A stretch of DNA of 39,791 bases from Zoogloeaceae bacterium (GCA_031287525.1 JAITSU010000003.1:1-39791); one strand, 5' to 3'; numbered from the stretch's first letter, positions 7,308 through 15,958 are shown. Notes: a model not told the origin generated them from the letters alone. Numbers and translations are program-made.

Positions 7308-8615
7308 CTACCTGTCCCCGCTTCCCCGCGCCACCATCCCCGCCCCTACGGTATTGTTGTTGCTGGGGTCAATCACAATAAACGCGCCGGTTGAGCGGTT
7401 GCGATCATAGGGGTCGGCGAAAATGGGCTGGGCGAGTTTGAATTCCACGCGGGCGAGGTCGTTCATGACGAGTTTTTCGGCGGGGCGTTTTTCCAGCGTA
7501 TTGACATCAAGCCTGTGCGTGATGGCGGCGAGTTTGGCTTTGACTTCGCGGGTGGTGTGGCGAATCAGATAGGTTCTGGCGCGGTCGAGCGGGGTTTCGG
7601 AGAGCCAGCACAAAATGGTTTCGATCTGCTTTTGCGCGTCCGGCGCGGCGTCTTTGGCGGCAATCATGTCGCCGCGCGAGATGTCGATTTCGTCAGAGAG
7701 CAGCAGGGTAACGGATTGCCCGGCGATGGCGGCGCCGATGTTCGCGCCGCCCAGTTGCACGGCTTTGACCGTGGTTTCCAGACCGGATGGCAAAACGGTG
7801 ATGGCGTCGCCCGCCTTGACGCTGCCGGATTCGACCTGTCCCATGAAGCCGCGATAGTCGTGTAATTCGGGGTTGGCGGAATCTTGCGGGCGACAAACAT
7901 ATTGCACGGGAAAGCGGAAGGGTTCGGCATGTTCGTCGTGCGCCAGGGTCGCGTTTTCCAGAATGTCGAGCAGGGTTGCCCCTTTGTACCAGTCGAGCGC
8001 CTCGCCGCGTTCCACCACCATGTCGCCGTTCAGGGCGGAGATGGGGATGAAACGCACGTCTTTGATGCCGCGTTTGGCGGCGAATTCGAGGTAGTCGCGC
8101 ATGATGTTTTCAAAGACTTCTCTTGAGTAGCCGACCAGATCCATTTTATTGACGGCGACAACCAGATGCGGGATGCCCACCAGATGAGCGATGATGGAGT
8201 GTCGCCGGGTCTGGGTGAGCACGCCTTTTCTGGCGTCCACGAGGATGATGGCGAGATCGGCGGTGGAAGCCGCCGTGACCATGTTGCGGGTGTATTGCTC
8301 GTGTCCAGGCGCGTCCGCGATGATGTATTTGCGTGTGCCAGTGGAAAAATAGCGGTACGCCACGTCGATGGTAATGCCCTGTTCGCGTTCGGCTTGCAGT
8401 CCGTCGGTCAGGAGCGACAAATCCACGGTTTCCATGCCGCGCTTTTGCGAGGTTTTGGCGATGGCGGAGAGCGCGTCGGCAAGGATGGTCTTGGTGTCGA
8501 ACAGGAGCCGCCCGATCAGGGTGCTCTTGCCGTCATCCACGCTGCCGCAGGTGAGAAAGCGCAGCAGACCGTGGTCGACGGGCGTGGAATGGTTTGCGGG
8601 GGATGCGTTAGACAT
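7308..8615 (-). CDS. cysN: Sulfate adenylyltransferase subunit 1 (GTPase) CysN
   Basis: CysN is the regulatory GTPase of ATP sulfurylase; GTP hydrolysis drives formation of adenosine 5'-phosphosulfate by CysD. Elongation-factor-type G motifs are present: GSVDDGKS at residues 24-31, GITIDVAYRYF, DAPGHEQYTRNM and NKMDLVGYS. Length is 435 residues, so the APS kinase (CysC) domain found fused in some CysNC proteins is absent. It starts 3 bases after cysD ends. The last residues, GSGDR followed by TAG, are read from a GGGGACAGGTAG sequence of the type seen in the repeat tracts elsewhere in this window, so the C-terminal tail may be repeat-derived. Confidence 0.95.
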   Translation of the reverse strand: MSNASPANHSTPVDHGLLRFLTCGSVDDGKSTLIGRLLFDTKTILADALSAIAKTSQKRGMETVDLSLLTDGLQAEREQGITIDVAYRYFSTGTRKYIIADAPGHEQYTRNMVTAASTADLAIILVDARKGVLTQTRRHSIIAHLVGIPHLVVAVNKMDLVGYSREVFENIMRDYLEFAAKRGIKDVRFIPISALNGDMVVERGEALDWYKGATLLDILENATLAHDEHAEPFRFPVQYVCRPQDSANPELHDYRGFMGQVESGSVKAGDAITVLPSGLETTVKAVQLGGANIGAAIAGQSVTLLLSDEIDISRGDMIAAKDAAPDAQKQIETILCWLSETPLDRARTYLIRHTTREVKAKLAAITHRLDVNTLEKRPAEKLVMNDLARVEFKLAQPIFADPYDRNRSTGAFIVIDPSNNNTVGAGMVARGSGDR

Positions 8616-8618
8616 TTT

Positions 8619-9542
8619 TTAGAAATATCCTTCTTTTTTGCGTTGCTCCATTGAGGCTTCGGAAGTCTGGTCGTCCAGTCGGGTCGCGCCGCGCTCGGTG
8701 ATGGTGGTGGCGGCGGTTTCGGCAAGGATTTTATGCACCGTGTCGGCATCGGATTCCACCGGCGCGGTGCAGGTGATGTCGCCAACCGTGCGAAAGCGCA
8801 CGCGGATCGGTTCGATCGTTTCATCGGGACGGGCGGGCGTCAGTTCGGTGACGGGCACGAGCGCGCCCTGACGCCGCACCACGGGGCGGGTGTGGGCGAA
8901 ATAAATGCTCGGCAGCGCCAGATTTTCGCGTTCGATGTATTGCCAGACATCCAGTTCCGTCCAGTTGGAAATGGGAAAGGCGCGGATGTTTTCGCCTTTG
9001 TGCACGCGGGCGTTATACAAATCCCACAATTCCGGGCGCTGGTTTTTCGGGTCCCACTGCCCGAATTCGTCGCGGAAACTCATGATGCGTTCTTTGGCGC
9101 GCGCCTTTTCTTCGTCCCGCCGCGCGCCACCGATGCAGCAATCGAAACCGAACTCCTCAATCGCTTCCAGGAGTGTGACCGACTGATGTTTGTTGCGCGA
9201 TTCGCCCGCGTGTTTCAGCACCACCGAGCCGCGTTGCATGGAATCTTCCAGCGAACGCACAATCAGCCGCTCACCCAGTTCTTTGGCGTAACTGTCGCGG
9301 AAATCCGTGACTTCGCGGTAATTGTGTCCGGTGTCGATGTGCAATAGCGGAAAGGGAAAACGTCCGGGGCGAAAGGCTTTTTCCGCGATCCGCAACATGC
9401 AGATGGAATCCTTGCCGCCGGAAAAAAGCAGGGCGGGATTGGCGCACTGTCCGGCGACTTCACGCATGATGTGGATGGCTTCGGCTTCCAGCGCGTCGAG
9501 GTGGGAAAGCGGGGTGTGGTTTTTGGGGGGTAAAGCGGTCAT
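8619..9542 (-). CDS. cysD: Sulfate adenylyltransferase subunit 2 CysD
   Basis: Catalytic subunit of heterodimeric ATP sulfurylase, an adenine-nucleotide alpha-hydrolase-fold enzyme making APS from ATP and sulfate. It has the PP-loop SGGKDSICMLRIAEKAF, LLHIDTGHNYREVTDFRD, CIGGARRDEEKARAKERI and NWTELDVWQYIERENLALPS, all diagnostic. I chose ATG at 9542 (307 residues); a TTG three codons upstream (9551) would give MPAM and cannot be excluded. No obvious ribosome site serves either. Downstream cysN is translationally adjacent. Function may be assimilatory cysteine synthesis or, in sulfur oxidisers, related metabolism; the context here favours assimilation. Confidence 0.94.
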   Translation of the reverse strand: MTALPPKNHTPLSHLDALEAEAIHIMREVAGQCANPALLFSGGKDSICMLRIAEKAFRPGRFPFPLLHIDTGHNYREVTDFRDSYAKELGERLIVRSLEDSMQRGSVVLKHAGESRNKHQSVTLLEAIEEFGFDCCIGGARRDEEKARAKERIMSFRDEFGQWDPKNQRPELWDLYNARVHKGENIRAFPISNWTELDVWQYIERENLALPSIYFAHTRPVVRRQGALVPVTELTPARPDETIEPIRVRFRTVGDITCTAPVESDADTVHKILAETAATTITERGATRLDDQTSEASMEQRKKEGYF

Positions 9543-9551
9543 GGCGGGCAA

Positions 9552-9633
9552 AATGAAAGCGGAAGCCCCATTTTACAAGAGGGTTAATAGTATCTAAGAA
9601 TGCTTTTATATCTTTATATTTCTTATTGATATA
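9552..9633 (-). promoter_or_regulatory. AT-rich region upstream of cysDN, probable promoter
   Basis: The 9590-9640 stretch is markedly AT-rich against a GC-rich background (for example TTTTATATCTTTATATTTC). It lies upstream of cysD on the minus strand and should contain its promoter. Sulfur-assimilation promoters often carry AT-rich CysB sites, but I cannot place one with certainty. Confidence 0.35.
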
Positions 9634-9661
9634 TATCAGGCATCAGGGGGCAGGTGACAGT
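9634..9661. repeat. Degenerate heptamer tract (family C), plus GC hairpin
   Basis: Four heptamers in register: TATCAGG, CATCAGG, GGGCAGG, TGACAGT. They are followed by TTTGCGGCGG-CGCAG-CCGCCGG, a hairpin at about 9665-9684. The same order, a heptamer tract and then a TTTGCGGCGG hairpin, recurs at 27302-27355. Confidence 0.7.
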
Positions 9662-9691
9662 AATTTGCGGCGGCGCAGCCGCCGGTAAGCC

Positions 9692-9747
9692 CTGTCATCT
9701 GTCATCTGTCATCTGTCATCTGTCATCTGACACCTGACTCCTGAAAA
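9692..9747. repeat. Heptanucleotide tandem repeat, CTGTCAT x5 plus degenerate units
   Basis: Five perfect CTGTCAT units (9692-9726) are followed in register by CTGACAC, CTGACTC and CTGAAAA. On the minus strand each perfect unit contains TGA, and one of these is the stop codon of the HAD phosphatase gene. A run of perfect 7-mers is prone to slippage, and copy number may vary between strains. Confidence 0.9.
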
Positions 9748-10381
9748 ACTGCCGCAACGCCGCCACCGAGTCCACGCAGACAAGGGGGGCGAGCGCCCGC
9801 AGGCTGGCGGCGGGATGCGCGCCGTAGCTGACGCCGACGCTTGCCGTACCCGCGTTTTGCGCCATTTGCAGGTCGTGGGTGGTGTCACCAATCATCAGGG
9901 TGTGTTCCGGCTGGCGCCCTAATTCTTCCATCAGCTCGAACAACATTTGCGGATGTGGCTTGGAAGGACATTGGTCGGCGCAGCGCAACGCCTGAAAACT
10001 GGGGCGCAGCCCGAAATGATCGAGCGCGCGGTCAAGCCCCTGTTGGCTTTTGCCGGTGGCGACCGCGAGGGTGACGCCCTGTTCCGCCAGTTCGATGAGC
10101 AACTCGCGCACACCTTCAAACAAAAAGAGTTCGTGGCTACGGGAAAAATAGTGATGCCGATACCGCTCCGCCATTTCAGGATACTGTGTCGCTGGCAGAT
10201 TGGGCGCGACATGGCGCAAGGCGTCTTCCAGCCCCAACCCGATCACATGCCGCGCCGTCGCGTCGTCAGGTACGGGCTGCCCCAAATCGCGGCTGGCGGA
10301 CTGGATGGCATGGACGATGGTGGCGGCGGAATCCATCAGCGTGCCGTCCCAGTCGAAAACGATGAGGTCAAACTTCGGCAT
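9716..10381 (-). CDS. HAD-superfamily phosphatase, phosphoglycolate phosphatase-like
   Basis: A 221-residue HAD subfamily IA hydrolase: motif I FDWDGTLMDS with nucleophile Asp10 and acid/base Asp12, motif II AVATGKSQQGLDRAL, and motifs III/IV in KPHPQML and MIGDTTHDLQMAQNAG. The helical cap between motifs I and II is of the C1 type. It resembles Gph and related phosphatases; the substrate is uncertain. The last codons and the TGA stop fall inside a CAGATGA heptamer array, so the terminal residues SDDR are repeat-encoded. The gene's start overlaps the end of the upstream membrane-protein gene by 14 bases, implying coupled translation. Confidence 0.88.
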   Translation of the reverse strand: MPKFDLIVFDWDGTLMDSAATIVHAIQSASRDLGQPVPDDATARHVIGLGLEDALRHVAPNLPATQYPEMAERYRHHYFSRSHELFLFEGVRELLIELAEQGVTLAVATGKSQQGLDRALDHFGLRPSFQALRCADQCPSKPHPQMLFELMEELGRQPEHTLMIGDTTHDLQMAQNAGTASVGVSYGAHPAASLRALAPLVCVDSVAALRQFFRSQVSDDR

Positions 10382-10751
10382 TTTTGCCCTCGTCAGGGGT
10401 ATCGTCGCCCCGAAACACCCAGAAAAAGGCGACGAACCAGCCCATCAACGTCCAGCCCGTGAACAGGTCGATCCAGAAAATGGTGTCGGACTTGGGATGC
10501 CTGCTTTGAAAAGCGATCAAGGCGGGCAGGAAGTACATTGTCCATGTCATGCTGGCGGCGATTGCGAAAGTGATGGCATTGACCAGTGCGCTGACGGGAT
10601 TCTGTCCGTTCTGCCCGCCGATGTTGTTCAACATACCGCCTGCCAACACCTGAAAGACGGGCGGCATGGTCGCGCCGGTCATCAGATAAAGCGCCGTCAC
10701 CAAGCCCAATGCCAATATGCCAATGAACAGGTATTTCGTTTTACGTTCCAT
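10368..10751 (-). CDS. Superinfection immunity-like membrane protein
   Basis: A 127-residue membrane protein with an N-terminal membrane segment (YLFIGILALGLVTALYLM), a central hydrophobic segment (ALVNAITFAIAASMTWTMYF) and a C-terminal one. The signature FLPALIAFQSRHPK...FWIDLFTGWTLMGWFVAFFW matches the family named after the phage T4 Imm protein, which blocks DNA entry by a second phage. Most chromosomal members have no tested function, so the name should be read as a family label. It overlaps the HAD phosphatase by 14 bases and follows rluC by 46 bases, so all three may be one transcript. The C-terminus is Asp/Glu-rich. Confidence 0.75.
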   Translation of the reverse strand: MERKTKYLFIGILALGLVTALYLMTGATMPPVFQVLAGGMLNNIGGQNGQNPVSALVNAITFAIAASMTWTMYFLPALIAFQSRHPKSDTIFWIDLFTGWTLMGWFVAFFWVFRGDDTPDEGKNAEV

Positions 10752-10797
10752 CGTCAGATGTCCTCTCTTTACGCGAAAGCGGCGATATTAGACGCTT

Positions 10798-11799
10798 TCA
10801 GGTGTTTTCCGAAATTTCCGCATTGAACTCGCGCGTTTCCACAGCGTCCAGATGCGCGATGAAGCGGCGCAGGGGTTCCGGCAGCGGCGCGGTGAGTCGC
10901 AACTGTTTTTCTTCCAGCGGATGCGGGAAAGTCATGCGTCCGGCGTGTAGCGCCATGCGTTTCAAGCCTTCTTTTTGCAGCGCCTTGTTCAGGGCGAAAT
11001 CGCCGTATTTTTCGTCGCCCAGAATCGGGTAGCCCAGATGGGCGAGGTGCACCCGCAACTGGTGCGTGCGTCCGGTTTTCAACTGCGCTTCGAGCAGACA
11101 AAATCGCTGCCAGCGGGCAATCAGGCGAAAAACAGTGTGCGCGGGTTTGCCGTTTTCAACATCGACGCGCACCCGCCGTTCGCCGGATTCCAGCAGATAC
11201 TTGTGCAGCGGCAGCTTCACCTGCTGCACGGGATTCATCCAGCGTCCCTTGACCAGCATCAGGTAGCGTTTGTCCGCCACCTGCCCCGCCTCGCGGAACA
11301 TGTCGTGCAGTTTTGTGAGGGCGGCGCGTTTTTTGCCAATCAGCAGGATGCCGGAGGTTTCCTTGTCCAGACGGTGCGCGAGTTCGAGAAAACGCGCTTC
11401 CGCGCGCTGGCGGCGCAGGGTTTCGATGACGCCGAAGCTGACGCCGCTGCCGCCATGCACGGCGACGCCCGCCGGTTTGTCGATGACCAGCAATGCCGCG
11501 TCTTCGTAGAGAATGGGCAACTCGACCCAGCCGGCGGCGGGCGCTTCCGGTTCGTCTCGCGCCGCGACGCGCATGGGTGGCAGACGCACCCTGTCGCCTT
11601 CTTGCAGACGATAGTCGACCGCGCAGCGTTTTTTGTTGACCCGCACCTCGCCGCCGCGCAAGACGCGGTAAACGTGACTCCTGGGCACGCCCTTCAACTG
11701 GCGAAAAAGATAATTATCCAGCCGTTGTCCGGCCTCCTCCGCCGTAACCAGTTGATAAATGACCTTGTTTGCAATGGATTTTTTTCCTGAATCAGACAT
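10798..11799 (-). CDS. rluC: 23S rRNA pseudouridine synthase RluC
   Basis: RluC converts U955, U2504 and U2580 of 23S rRNA (E. coli numbers) to pseudouridine. An N-terminal S4 RNA-binding domain (about residues 15-75, AGQRLDNYLFRQLKGVPRSH) precedes a catalytic RluA-family domain with HRLDKETSGILLIGK, where the Asp is the nucleophile, and LKTGRTHQLRVHLAHLGYPI. I chose ATG at 11799 (MSDSGKKS); the frame extends upstream but the S4 domain is already complete. It is divergent from rne, the same arrangement as in E. coli, which strengthens the RluC assignment over RluD. Confidence 0.93.
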   Translation of the reverse strand: MSDSGKKSIANKVIYQLVTAEEAGQRLDNYLFRQLKGVPRSHVYRVLRGGEVRVNKKRCAVDYRLQEGDRVRLPPMRVAARDEPEAPAAGWVELPILYEDAALLVIDKPAGVAVHGGSGVSFGVIETLRRQRAEARFLELAHRLDKETSGILLIGKKRAALTKLHDMFREAGQVADKRYLMLVKGRWMNPVQQVKLPLHKYLLESGERRVRVDVENGKPAHTVFRLIARWQRFCLLEAQLKTGRTHQLRVHLAHLGYPILGDEKYGDFALNKALQKEGLKRMALHAGRMTFPHPLEEKQLRLTAPLPEPLRRFIAHLDAVETREFNAEISENT

Positions 11800-12276
11800 T
11801 TTGCAATATACTGCTCCCCGATTTTGCGTTACGGACTGCAAGACAAGCCGCGCCGTCAGACCGACCAGCGCAGGCGCCCGAAATCACGGGTTGCCGCGTT
11901 GAATCTGCCCCCGAAAAAATCTCGGCGGCATTCGGCAGGCCCGGCTCATCTGGCTTATTTATTCCGGCAAACATGCTGTTTCGTCCATCGAAACGCGCCG
12001 AACAGCCAAACTTGTTCAGACCGACGCACATCAAACTGGTTAAGTTCGCTCACCAAAAGTAGCGATACTACTTGATTCGCGCATCACAAGCATCCGCGAA
12101 CACCGACGCAGAATTTTCGCCCGGAAGACCATAACGCGCTTCCGAACATCAGAAAAGCAGACATTTTTTCGTTTTGCATATCCAAACAACGGCCACCATG
12201 AATCACACATTACCCGTTATCTGACCGGCTCCTGCTGCGTGGGTGCTTCGCCCTGCCATGCGCTGGAGCACACTAC
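11800..12276 (+). promoter_or_regulatory. Divergent rluC/rne intergenic region with long putative rne leader
   Basis: This 477-base region has no convincing coding sequence. In Enterobacteria and many other proteobacteria rne has a long structured 5' leader through which RNase E limits its own mRNA; position and size fit that here, but homology of structure is inferred. A small hairpin GGGTGC-TTC-GCCC lies near 12240-12255, close before the likely ribosome site GGAG (about 12263-12266) and the ATG at 12277. Confidence 0.5.
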
Positions 12277-14967
12277 ATGAAACGCATGTTATTCAATGCG
12301 ACACAGGCCGAAGAACTCCGTGTCGCCATTGTCGATGGACAAAAACTCATAGACCTCGACATTGAATCGGCCGCCAAGGAACAACGCAAGAGCAACATTT
12401 ACAAGGGGGTCATCACCCGTATTGAGCCTTCGCTGGAAGCCGCTTTTGTCGATTACGGCGCTGACCGGCACGGGTTTCTGCCTTTCAAGGAAATTTCCCG
12501 CAGCTATTTTCAGCCCGGCGCGGACACCCGTTCCAGCATCCGCGAGGCGATCAGGGAAGGTCAGGAACTCATCATTCAGGTGGACAAGGACGAACGCGGC
12601 AACAAGGGCGCGGCGCTGACCACCTTCATTTCATTAGCCGGGCGTTATCTGGTCCTGATGCCCAACAATCCGCGCGGCGGCGGCGTTTCCCGTCGGGTTG
12701 ACGGCGACGAGCGCGCCGAACTCCGGGATACCCTCGATCAACTCGACGTTCCTGGCGGCATGAGCCTCATTGCCCGCACCGCCGCCATCGGTCGTCAGGC
12801 GGAAGAATTGCAGTGGGATTTGAACTATCTCCTGCAACTCTGGCGCGCCATTGAAGGCGTCGCCAAAGAATCAAAGGGGGCGTTGCTCATTTATCAGGAA
12901 GGCAGCCTCGTCATTCGCGCCATCCGCGATTATTTTCAGCCGGAAATCGGCGAAATCCTGATCGACACCGACGAAATTTTTGAGCAGGCGCGGGCGTTCA
13001 TGGCGCAGGTGATGCCGGGCAATGTGAGCCGGGTCAAGCGTTACAGCGACGACGTGCCGCTGTTTTCCCGCTTCCAGATTGAACACCAGATTGAAACCGC
13101 CTTCGGGCGGCAGGTTAATCTGCCCTCCGGCGGCGCCATCGTCATTGACCATACCGAGGCGCTGGTGGCGGTGGATGTGAATTCCGGTCGCGCCACGCGC
13201 GGCGCGGACATCGAAGAAACGGCGTTCAAGACCAATCTCGAAGCCGCCGAAGAAGTCGCCCGCCAGTTGCGTCTGCGCGATTTGGGCGGCTTGATTGTCA
13301 TCGACTTCATTGACATGGAATCCGCGAAAAACCAGCGCGAGGTGGAAAACCGCCTGAAAGACGCGCTGAAATTCGACCGCGCCCGCGTGCAGATGGGCAA
13401 AATCAGCCGCTTCGGTCTGATGGAACTTTCCCGCCAACGCCTGCGTCCGGCGCTCGCGGAAACCAGCTACATCCCCTGCCCGCGCTGTACCGGCACCGGA
13501 CATATCCGTTCCACCGAATCCGCCGCCCTGCACATCCTGCGGATTCTCGAAGAAGAAGCGATGAAGGACGGCACCGCCACCGTGCATGTGCAAGTGCCGG
13601 TCGATGTCGCCACCTTCCTGCTGAACGAAAAACGCGCCGACATTCAGGCGGTCGAACTGCGCCACAAGGTTTCCATCCTGTTGATTCCCAACGTCCATCT
13701 GGAAACCCCGGCGCACGACATCAGCCGTCTGAAACACGAGGAATTGAACGCGGACGACCTGCGCGAACCCTCTTACAAGCTGATGGAAGCCCCCGGCGAA
13801 GAGAAAGCCAGCGCGGAAAACGGCAAGGCGGAAGCCGCTCGCCCGCGTCAGGAAGCCGCCATCAAGAATGTCGTCCCCGACGTGCAGGCGCCCATCATGC
13901 TCGCGCCGCCGGAAGCCAGCGCGCCCGGCATCCTCTCCCGCATCATCTCCTGGTTCAAGAGTTCAACCCCGGAAGCCAAACCTGCCGCCCCGACCGGACG
14001 CAAAAACCGCGACGGCGGACGCCGCAACGAGCCGCGCGGCGAACGCGGCGAATCGCGCCGCAACCGCAACGACGCCAAACGCGGCGAAGAACGCGACGGC
14101 GAGAAGACCAGCGAGAAGGCGGACAGGCCCACCAGCGAACGTCAGCCGCGCGGTGAACGTGGTCGCAGTCGTGGTGAACCTCGCAGCGAACCCCGCGACA
14201 ACGCCGCCGAACCCGCCGCCCCGCGCGAGCGCAAGCCACGCGAACCCAGAGAACCCCGCGAACCGCGCGAACCCCGTCAACAACGCCCGCAAGCCGCCGA
14301 AGCCGCAGCGCCGGAAATTCAGGACGCAGCCCCCGCGCGGACAGCGGAAAGCGGCGACGAAGGCAGCGGCAACCGTCGCGGTCGCGGCCGCCGTGGTCGC
14401 GGTCGCAACAACGCTGCGGAAAACGCTGGCGAGAACACAACGGAAGTCGCATCGACTGACATCGCCGATGTCAGCGAAACGATCAGCGAAAACCACCCTC
14501 TCATTCCGGTGAGCGCAGTGGTCGTCAGCGCGCCCGTCGAAGCCGTCGCTCCGCAAGCCGCCATACCCGCTATATCCACCATGCCCGCCGCGCCGGTCGA
14601 ACCTGTTGTACCGCAACCCGCGCCCGTTGCTCCCGTAGAAACCATCCGCGCGCCAGCCGCCGAGCCAATCATCTTCTCCGTCGCTCCGGTGGAAACGCCC
14701 GACGCGCCTTTGGCGACAGCCTCCCGCGTGGTGGAAGCGCCGCTGGCAAACGTCGTCCCGCCAGCGCCAGCCCCCGCCCCTGCTCCGCTGAATCTGGAAG
14801 CCGAGCTGAAAGACAGCGGGCTGGTGTTGGTGCAAACCGCCGCCCACATCGCCGCGCCGGTCGCGCCCGCGGAACCCCCCGCCGGGTCAAGAGGTCGCCC
14901 GCGTCGCAGCAAGCCAGCCGTCGCCCGCGAAGAAGAAGCCTTGGTGATGGTGGAAACCCGGCAGTAA
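12277..14967 (+). CDS. rne: Ribonuclease E
   Basis: The 896-residue endoribonuclease organises mRNA decay and rRNA/tRNA processing. The N-terminal half is complete: MKRMLFNATQAEELRVAIVD, the S1 domain (about 37-120, SNIYKGVITRIEPSLEAAFV), the catalytic DNase I-like part with VAVDVNSGRATRG and LIVIDFIDME giving the two metal-binding Asp near residues 303 and 346, and the Zn-link CPRCTGTGH near 404-407. The C-terminal half is disordered. It has a short amphipathic stretch ILSRIISWFKS resembling the membrane-targeting segment A, then Arg/Glu-rich RNA-binding runs with EPR repeats (about residues 658-668), an RGRGRRGRGR block, and an Ala/Pro-rich tail. A terminator follows directly. Confidence 0.96.
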   Translation: MKRMLFNATQAEELRVAIVDGQKLIDLDIESAAKEQRKSNIYKGVITRIEPSLEAAFVDYGADRHGFLPFKEISRSYFQPGADTRSSIREAIREGQELIIQVDKDERGNKGAALTTFISLAGRYLVLMPNNPRGGGVSRRVDGDERAELRDTLDQLDVPGGMSLIARTAAIGRQAEELQWDLNYLLQLWRAIEGVAKESKGALLIYQEGSLVIRAIRDYFQPEIGEILIDTDEIFEQARAFMAQVMPGNVSRVKRYSDDVPLFSRFQIEHQIETAFGRQVNLPSGGAIVIDHTEALVAVDVNSGRATRGADIEETAFKTNLEAAEEVARQLRLRDLGGLIVIDFIDMESAKNQREVENRLKDALKFDRARVQMGKISRFGLMELSRQRLRPALAETSYIPCPRCTGTGHIRSTESAALHILRILEEEAMKDGTATVHVQVPVDVATFLLNEKRADIQAVELRHKVSILLIPNVHLETPAHDISRLKHEELNADDLREPSYKLMEAPGEEKASAENGKAEAARPRQEAAIKNVVPDVQAPIMLAPPEASAPGILSRIISWFKSSTPEAKPAAPTGRKNRDGGRRNEPRGERGESRRNRNDAKRGEERDGEKTSEKADRPTSERQPRGERGRSRGEPRSEPRDNAAEPAAPRERKPREPREPREPREPRQQRPQAAEAAAPEIQDAAPARTAESGDEGSGNRRGRGRRGRGRNNAAENAGENTTEVASTDIADVSETISENHPLIPVSAVVVSAPVEAVAPQAAIPAISTMPAAPVEPVVPQPAPVAPVETIRAPAAEPIIFSVAPVETPDAPLATASRVVEAPLANVVPPAPAPAPAPLNLEAELKDSGLVLVQTAAHIAAPVAPAEPPAGSRGRPRRSKPAVAREEEALVMVETRQ

Positions 14968-14985
14968 GGGAAATTCCCCGCCCGC

Positions 14986-15014
14986 AAAAAAGAGCCGGCA
15001 ACGGCTCTTTTTTT
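14986..15014 (+). terminator. Rho-independent terminator of rne
   Basis: AGAGCCG (14991-14997) pairs with CGGCTCT (15002-15008) around GCAA, extended by an A-run on the left and a T-run on the right. Confidence 0.9.
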
Positions 15015-15103
15015 ATGCTGTTGTGGATATATCTTCTTACAAGGAAGACACGAAATCTGTTACAGTTTCCCGTCATATGGAAACATGTCTTTCGAGGGAC
15101 GCC

Positions 15104-15766
15104 ATGTTGAAAATTTTAATTGTCGAGGATCACGCGCTGGTGCGGGAAGCATTGGTACGGGTGCTGCGCGCGCTGGACGCGGATACGCAGGTGCAGGAAA
15201 CGTCCAGCGGCGATCAGGCGTTGGATATGTTGAAACAGGAACACGATTTTGATCTCGTGCTGCTGGATTTGGCGCTGCCGGGCATGGACGGGTTTACCGG
15301 CCTGAAACTGTTGCGCCAACGCTATCCCGATATTCCGGTGGTCATCCTGTCGGCATTCGACGACCCGCCGACCATCCATCGCGCGTTGAATAACGGCGCG
15401 GCGGGCTTCATCCCGAAATCCTATTCCGGCGACCAGCTTTTGAACGCCCTGTCGCAAGTGCTTTCCGGTCACATTTTTTATCCCGACGGGAGCGTCAACA
15501 TGGCGCAACTGGATAATGAAACGCCCGTCCTGTCCAGCCGCAACAACCTGAATCCGGTGGAATGCGGGCTTACCGAGCGTCAGGGCGAAGTGCTGACCCT
15601 GATGTCCAAAGGTCGTTCCAACCGTGAAATCGCCCTGCAACTGGGGCTGTCGGAAGGCACGGTCAAACTGCATGTCGCCGCTATTTTCAAGGGGCTGGGG
15701 GTCAACAGTCGCGCCCAAGCCATCGTCATGGCGAATCGGCAAGGGATTAAATCCATCGTCCGGTAG
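15104..15766 (+). CDS. LuxR/NarL-type response regulator
   Basis: A 220-residue two-domain regulator. The receiver domain starts MLKILIVEDH, with acidic pocket Glu8-Asp9, phospho-acceptor Asp55 (LLDLALPGMDG), and the late Lys in FIPKSYSG. The C-terminal helix-turn-helix of the LuxR/NarL type is LTERQGEVLTLMSKGRSNRE followed by IALQLGLSEGTVKLHVAAIF. The ATG at 15104 follows a GAGGG site; the open frame begins earlier but the receiver domain does not. No histidine kinase gene is adjacent, so it is an orphan here. The stop codon TAG (CGG TAG) is the first part of a GGTAGGGG repeat element. Confidence 0.88.
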   Translation: MLKILIVEDHALVREALVRVLRALDADTQVQETSSGDQALDMLKQEHDFDLVLLDLALPGMDGFTGLKLLRQRYPDIPVVILSAFDDPPTIHRALNNGAAGFIPKSYSGDQLLNALSQVLSGHIFYPDGSVNMAQLDNETPVLSSRNNLNPVECGLTERQGEVLTLMSKGRSNREIALQLGLSEGTVKLHVAAIFKGLGVNSRAQAIVMANRQGIKSIVR

Positions 15767-15823
15767 GGGCGAAAAATTTTTCGCTCCGGTTGACTGCGGC
15801 GGTTTCGGAGAAACCGCCCTACC
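15762..15823. repeat. GGTAGGGCG-type hairpin repeat, family B copy 1
   Basis: Begins GGTAGGGGCG, contains GTTGACTGCGGCGGTTT and ends AACCGCCCTACC. Related copies are at 15959-16023, 29605-29662 (inverted), 34277-34341 and 38927-38969. Its first bases form the TAG stop of the LuxR-type regulator. Confidence 0.75.
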
Positions 15824-15832
15824 TGCCTCCTC

Positions 15833-15904
15833 GTAGGGGCGGGTTTCAAACCCGCCCTGCGCTCCGACAATACCACTGCGGGCAGGTTTGAAACCTGCCC
15901 CTAC
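15833..15904. repeat. 72-bp palindromic repeat, family A copy 2
   Basis: Same element as at 445-516; differs by one base in the core (GACAATACC in place of GACAATGCC). Confidence 0.9.
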
Positions 15905-15958
15905 GAAACATCCCCTTACCCACGGTGTACGCCCACAGGGGGAGTCGGACATATTCCA

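Noticed and set aside
7308..8615. CysNC fusion with APS kinase domain
   Set aside because: The protein ends at 435 residues after the elongation-factor-like domains; no kinase P-loop follows.
13963..14847. Long open frame on the minus strand opposite the rne tail (294 codons), with another at 12871-13737
   Set aside because: Both mirror the high-GC codon pattern of rne, show no recognisable domain and lack a ribosome site; the Gly/Phe/Ala-rich composition is what antisense reading of Ala/Arg/Pro codons gives.
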